DNA of 16,516 nt, taken from the NCBI GenBank assembly GCA_023459795.1, contig JAEWSP010000010.1, positions 1 to 16,516 of the forward strand, read 5' to 3'. The notes beneath the pieces are model-generated. The model did not search any database, was not told the DNA's origin, and worked only from the letters and a program-made list of their open reading frames with translations. Below are positions 14,307 to 16,516 of this stretch, one piece after another. The translations under genes were made by a program, and so were the position numbers. This DNA comes from Bacillota bacterium. GTDB lineage: Bacteria; Bacillota_I; Bacilli_A; RFN20; CAG-288. Within the stretch, counting starts at the first letter, position 1; each line of letters opens with the position of its first letter.

Positions 14307-14355
14307 TGAAAATTAATTTTCATCAAAAATTATTTTGGATGAAAATAAATTTTCG
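14307..14355. promoter_or_regulatory. Nested palindrome, likely operator array
   Basis: A perfect 16-bp palindrome TGAAAATTAATTTTCA (14307-14322) is followed 33 bp later, centre to centre, by a near copy, TGAAAATAAATTTTCG (14340-14355). Exactly midway is a third near-palindrome, 14320-14342, with outer arms TCATC and GATGA. The whole block is one imperfect palindrome. It lies between rpiR and the divergent zinc-ribbon gene, 44 bp upstream of the latter's -10. The TGAAA-TTTCA form is known for several RpiR-family operators, so RpiR is the likeliest binder. Confidence 0.6.
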
Positions 14356-14376
14356 TAATATTCCCCTATTATCGCC

Positions 14377-14404
14377 TTTACTTTGCAAACGAAAAGGTTA
14401 TAAT
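14377..14404 (+). promoter_or_regulatory. Promoter of the zinc-ribbon gene
   Basis: A perfect -10 TATAAT (14399-14404) lies 16 bp downstream of a fair -35 TTTACT (14377-14382). The GAGAGGAG ribosome site follows, ending about 5 nt before the ATG at 14428. Confidence 0.65.
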
Positions 14405-14427
14405 ATCAAAAAAAGAGAGGAGTAAAT

Positions 14428-14769
14428 ATGAAGTATTGTTCTCATTGCGGAGCCGAACTTTTGGATGATGCTGTCGTCTGCCCGAAATGCGGCTGTGCAG
14501 TTAATAACGCGACTGTCAAAGAAGCTACAACAGAATCGGTGAAGAGCGAAGAAGACACTCTTGGGATGGTTGCAAAGGTCTTCCTCCTTATCTCCTGCAT
14601 CTGCATGGGATTCTGCATCATTCCTCTAGCCTGGTGCATACCGATCACGGTTTCCATCTGGCATTCCCTAGATGAGAAGAGACCAATTTCTGTCGGAACC
14701 AAGGTCTGTGCCCTGATCTTCGTCAGCCAGATTGCCGGTATTCTTCTTCTCTGCGACGACAAGTGCTAA
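14428..14769 (+). CDS. Small zinc-ribbon membrane protein
   Basis: This 113-aa protein starts with a rubredoxin-like zinc ribbon: C4-x2-C7 and C18-x2-C21 (CSHCGAELL, CPKCGC). An acidic linker of about 20 residues follows. Two hydrophobic segments (about 47-68 and 88-108) are likely membrane helices joined by a short loop. Such zinc_ribbon_2 proteins are common in Bacillota and have no assigned function. The cysteines would sit in the cytoplasm if the helices form a hairpin. Extra cysteines in the first helix (CICMGFC) and at the C-terminus (CDDKC) are notable. A clear promoter, ribosome site and terminator make it a single-gene unit, divergent from rpiR across the palindromic block. Confidence 0.85.
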   Translation: MKYCSHCGAELLDDAVVCPKCGCAVNNATVKEATTESVKSEEDTLGMVAKVFLLISCICMGFCIIPLAWCIPITVSIWHSLDEKRPISVGTKVCALIFVSQIAGILLLCDDKC

Positions 14770-14773
14770 TTGG

Positions 14774-14803
14774 AAGGCTGTCCTAGATAGGGAAGCCTTT
14801 TTT
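14774..14803 (+). terminator. Terminator of the zinc-ribbon gene
   Basis: AAGGCT (14774-14779) pairs with AGCCTT (14794-14799). An inner CCT/AGG pairing extends the hairpin, and a T run (14798-14803) follows, 5 bp after the stop. Confidence 0.75.
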
Positions 14804-14807
14804 CGGG

Positions 14808-14840
14808 GAAAGAAAACAGCATGGCTTAAGGCCATGCTGT
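14808..14840 (-). terminator. Terminator of the minus-strand surface-protein gene
   Basis: ACAGCATGGC (14816-14825) and GCCATGCTGT (14831-14840) form a 10-bp stem with a 5-nt loop. On the minus strand it is followed by TTTTCTTTCC. The outer stem bases ACAGCA/TGCTGT are the same as in the ABC-F terminator. Confidence 0.8.
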
Positions 14841-14863
14841 CTTTTCATTTTCCGGATCAGCAG

Positions 14864-16516
14864 CTACTTAGTAGCAGCTGCTGCGGCAGGAAGAAGGAAG
14901 CGGAAGGAAACGGCACCGAAGGAAGTATCATCCGGAACATCCGCAGTTACCGTGACATATCTGGCTTCCATAGGAAGGGAGACAATGGTAATGGTCTTGT
15001 TCGTGGCATCGAAGGTGACATTCGGGTCCCCGACAGGATCATCGAAGTCATCCAGCGTGCTTAAGCCTTCGACCGTATAGGTCATGGCAGAAGAAAGGGT
15101 GTCCTCGGATCCAAAGATAGCTTCATCGCCAAGAGAGATGACATCCCCGACCTGGGCAGAATAAGCCTTATCGGCAAGGACAATTCCGCTCTTCTTGGCA
15201 TGGAAGGAATAGTACGGTCCATAGGAAGCAAGAATCGGATTCACCATCTGCTTGTTCGTAACGGCATCATCTCCGACAGTCAGGGCCTTGTAGGCAGTAT
15301 TGAAGGTAGGAAGAACGCTCTTGAAGCCGTCCGAAGAAATCAAGGCATTGTAGACGGAATACTTGTAGTCCATAGGGATAATGAAGGCTAAAGGATTGTG
15401 GGAAAGGGAGGACGGATCCATAATCATCGTTCCCGAAGAAAGGTAGGAATCAAGTTCAGCCTTGAGGCTAAGAACGGTATTAACCTTGGCAGCATCCGCT
15501 TCTAGGCCGTCCAAAACGGTAGACAGATTGGTGAAGTAGTCAGCAGAGGGAGCAGCAGCGGCCTTCTTGCAGTCGGCAGTGAAATAGTCGTAAGGATAAT
15601 CCACCGTTGCAACACCTGTCGCATCCGTGCTGTCCTTGATCTTCTTGACATCCTTGATGGAAAGCCCGAAGTCCTTGAAAGCTCCCGATTCATCAATATC
15701 GACAGTAAAGCGGATATCCGAAAGAGCAGCGGGGAACAGAGAGGAAACCAAAGATTCCAAAACACCTGTTCCGGAAATTGCAGAGATGGCAGAAGCCTTC
15801 GCCTGATCGATGACTCCCTGGAGAGTAGGAAGAATCATCGGGTTGATAGAGATGCCCTTGGTTCCGTCCGTGTCATCGATTACAAGGAGTCCATTCAGGA
15901 TAGGAAGGTATGTAGAGAAATCAATCTTGGAGAGGATTCCGGGAATATCGATTCCTCCGAGGGAAGGAACAGCAGCAGAACGGGAAAGAGTAGTAACGGA
16001 AGAGGAAGAGGAGGAAACGGAAGAAATCAGGCTAGCAAGCTTTGGAAGGATGGTCTGAAGGCTGATGGTTTCGCAGTAGGCATAGTCCTGCTTGGTGGAA
16101 TCATCCGGATCCGGAATCGTGGCAGTGAAATCGCAATTCCCTCCGCCGATATAGGAAAGATGAATGCTCTTGAAATTCATGAGGTTCATGTTTCCGGTCA
16201 CTCCGCTAAGAACACCACCGAGGACTAAATCCACAATAGTGTTGCTCTTCTTCTCAAGACCGAGGTCGAAGGAGAAAGCATCCAGGAAAGAAGTAGCCTG
16301 AGCATCCTTCTTCATGTTGACGGTATAGGCATAGTCGGTGACGGAATCCTTGCTGGAGGCAGCATCGCTGGCCTTGGCAGAAGTCAGTTTCATGTCTCCG
16401 GTGAAGGAGAGTCCGTCGCCAAGATCGTAGGAGGTGAAGCTGTCGATCATCCTGGCGATGTAGGTCGGCTCCACGAAGAAGGTGAAGGAGGCGGTAAGCG
16501 GATTGTCGTCCGTGGA
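14864..16516 (-). CDS. Large Ser/Ala-rich protein, probably exported (5' end outside window)
   Basis: The reading frame ends in TAG at 14864-14866 and stays open to the window edge, so at least 550 residues are coded here and the true start lies upstream of the window. I do not recognise the family. Composition is rich in Ser, Ala, Thr and Asp with few Cys, which is typical of secreted or cell-surface proteins. There is a Ser tract with Val/Thr (SSVSSSSSSVTT) and repeated beta-prone segments. The C-terminal 90 residues (AMTYTVEGLSTL, VTFDATNKTITI, VTVTADVPDD) look like an Ig-like beta-sandwich. The protein ends in a Leu-Pro-Ala stretch with no LPXTG anchor or membrane tail. A shorter start (GTG at 16474) is formally possible but lacks a ribosome site and would cut conserved-looking sequence. 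The product may be a lipoprotein whose signal lies outside. Confidence 0.75.
   Translation of the reverse strand, partial: STDDNPLTASFTFFVEPTYIARMIDSFTSYDLGDGLSFTGDMKLTSAKASDAASSKDSVTDYAYTVNMKKDAQATSFLDAFSFDLGLEKKSNTIVDLVLGGVLSGVTGNMNLMNFKSIHLSYIGGGNCDFTATIPDPDDSTKQDYAYCETISLQTILPKLASLISSVSSSSSSVTTLSRSAAVPSLGGIDIPGILSKIDFSTYLPILNGLLVIDDTDGTKGISINPMILPTLQGVIDQAKASAISAISGTGVLESLVSSLFPAALSDIRFTVDIDESGAFKDFGLSIKDVKKIKDSTDATGVATVDYPYDYFTADCKKAAAAPSADYFTNLSTVLDGLEADAAKVNTVLSLKAELDSYLSSGTMIMDPSSLSHNPLAFIIPMDYKYSVYNALISSDGFKSVLPTFNTAYKALTVGDDAVTNKQMVNPILASYGPYYSFHAKKSGIVLADKAYSAQVGDVISLGDEAIFGSEDTLSSAMTYTVEGLSTLDDFDDPVGDPNVTFDATNKTITIVSLPMEARYVTVTADVPDDTSFGAVSFRFLLPAAAAATK

Overview
The window looks like chromosomal DNA of a low-to-mid-GC Bacillota bacterium, probably a Bacilli/Erysipelotrichia-type gut or rumen lineage. 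This rests on strong AGGAGG-type ribosome sites, an M-box riboswitch before a Mg2+ P-type ATPase, a YkpA-type ABC-F protein, RpiR and TetR regulators, and a DUF368 protein next to a PAP2 phosphatase. Taxonomy below class is not supportable from sequence alone. I saw no rRNA, tRNA, CRISPR array, phage module or intact insertion sequence.

Left part (plus strand, 181-5461). A histidine kinase and OmpR-type response regulator overlap by 29 bp. A terminator ends flush against the ribosome site of a two-gene envelope-lipid unit: a DUF368/PopT-type carrier-lipid transporter overlapping a PAP2 lipid phosphatase. Next is a broken DUF3795 cysteine-rich gene on the minus strand. A lipoprotein with a tyrosine-phosphatase domain follows on the plus strand.

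Middle (5514-9003). A promoter, an M-box Mg2+ riboswitch with terminator, a possible 18-codon leader ORF and alternative hairpins precede mgtA. After mgtA and its terminator lies a 326-bp stretch with strong secondary-structure potential and no assignable gene.

Right part (mostly minus strand, 9004-16516). This holds a YkpA-type ABC-F ATPase; a tetR/ABC ATPase/ABC-2 permease operon driven by a perfect consensus promoter; an RpiR/SIS regulator with a strong terminator; and a divergent small zinc-ribbon membrane protein. Between rpiR and the zinc-ribbon gene is a 49-bp nested palindrome that resembles an operator array. The window ends inside a large Ser/Ala-rich, probably exported protein.

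The best candidates for new biology are the composite mgtA leader (riboswitch plus possible leader peptide), the nested palindrome, and the unassigned structured region after mgtA. No obviously novel multi-gene system is evident.
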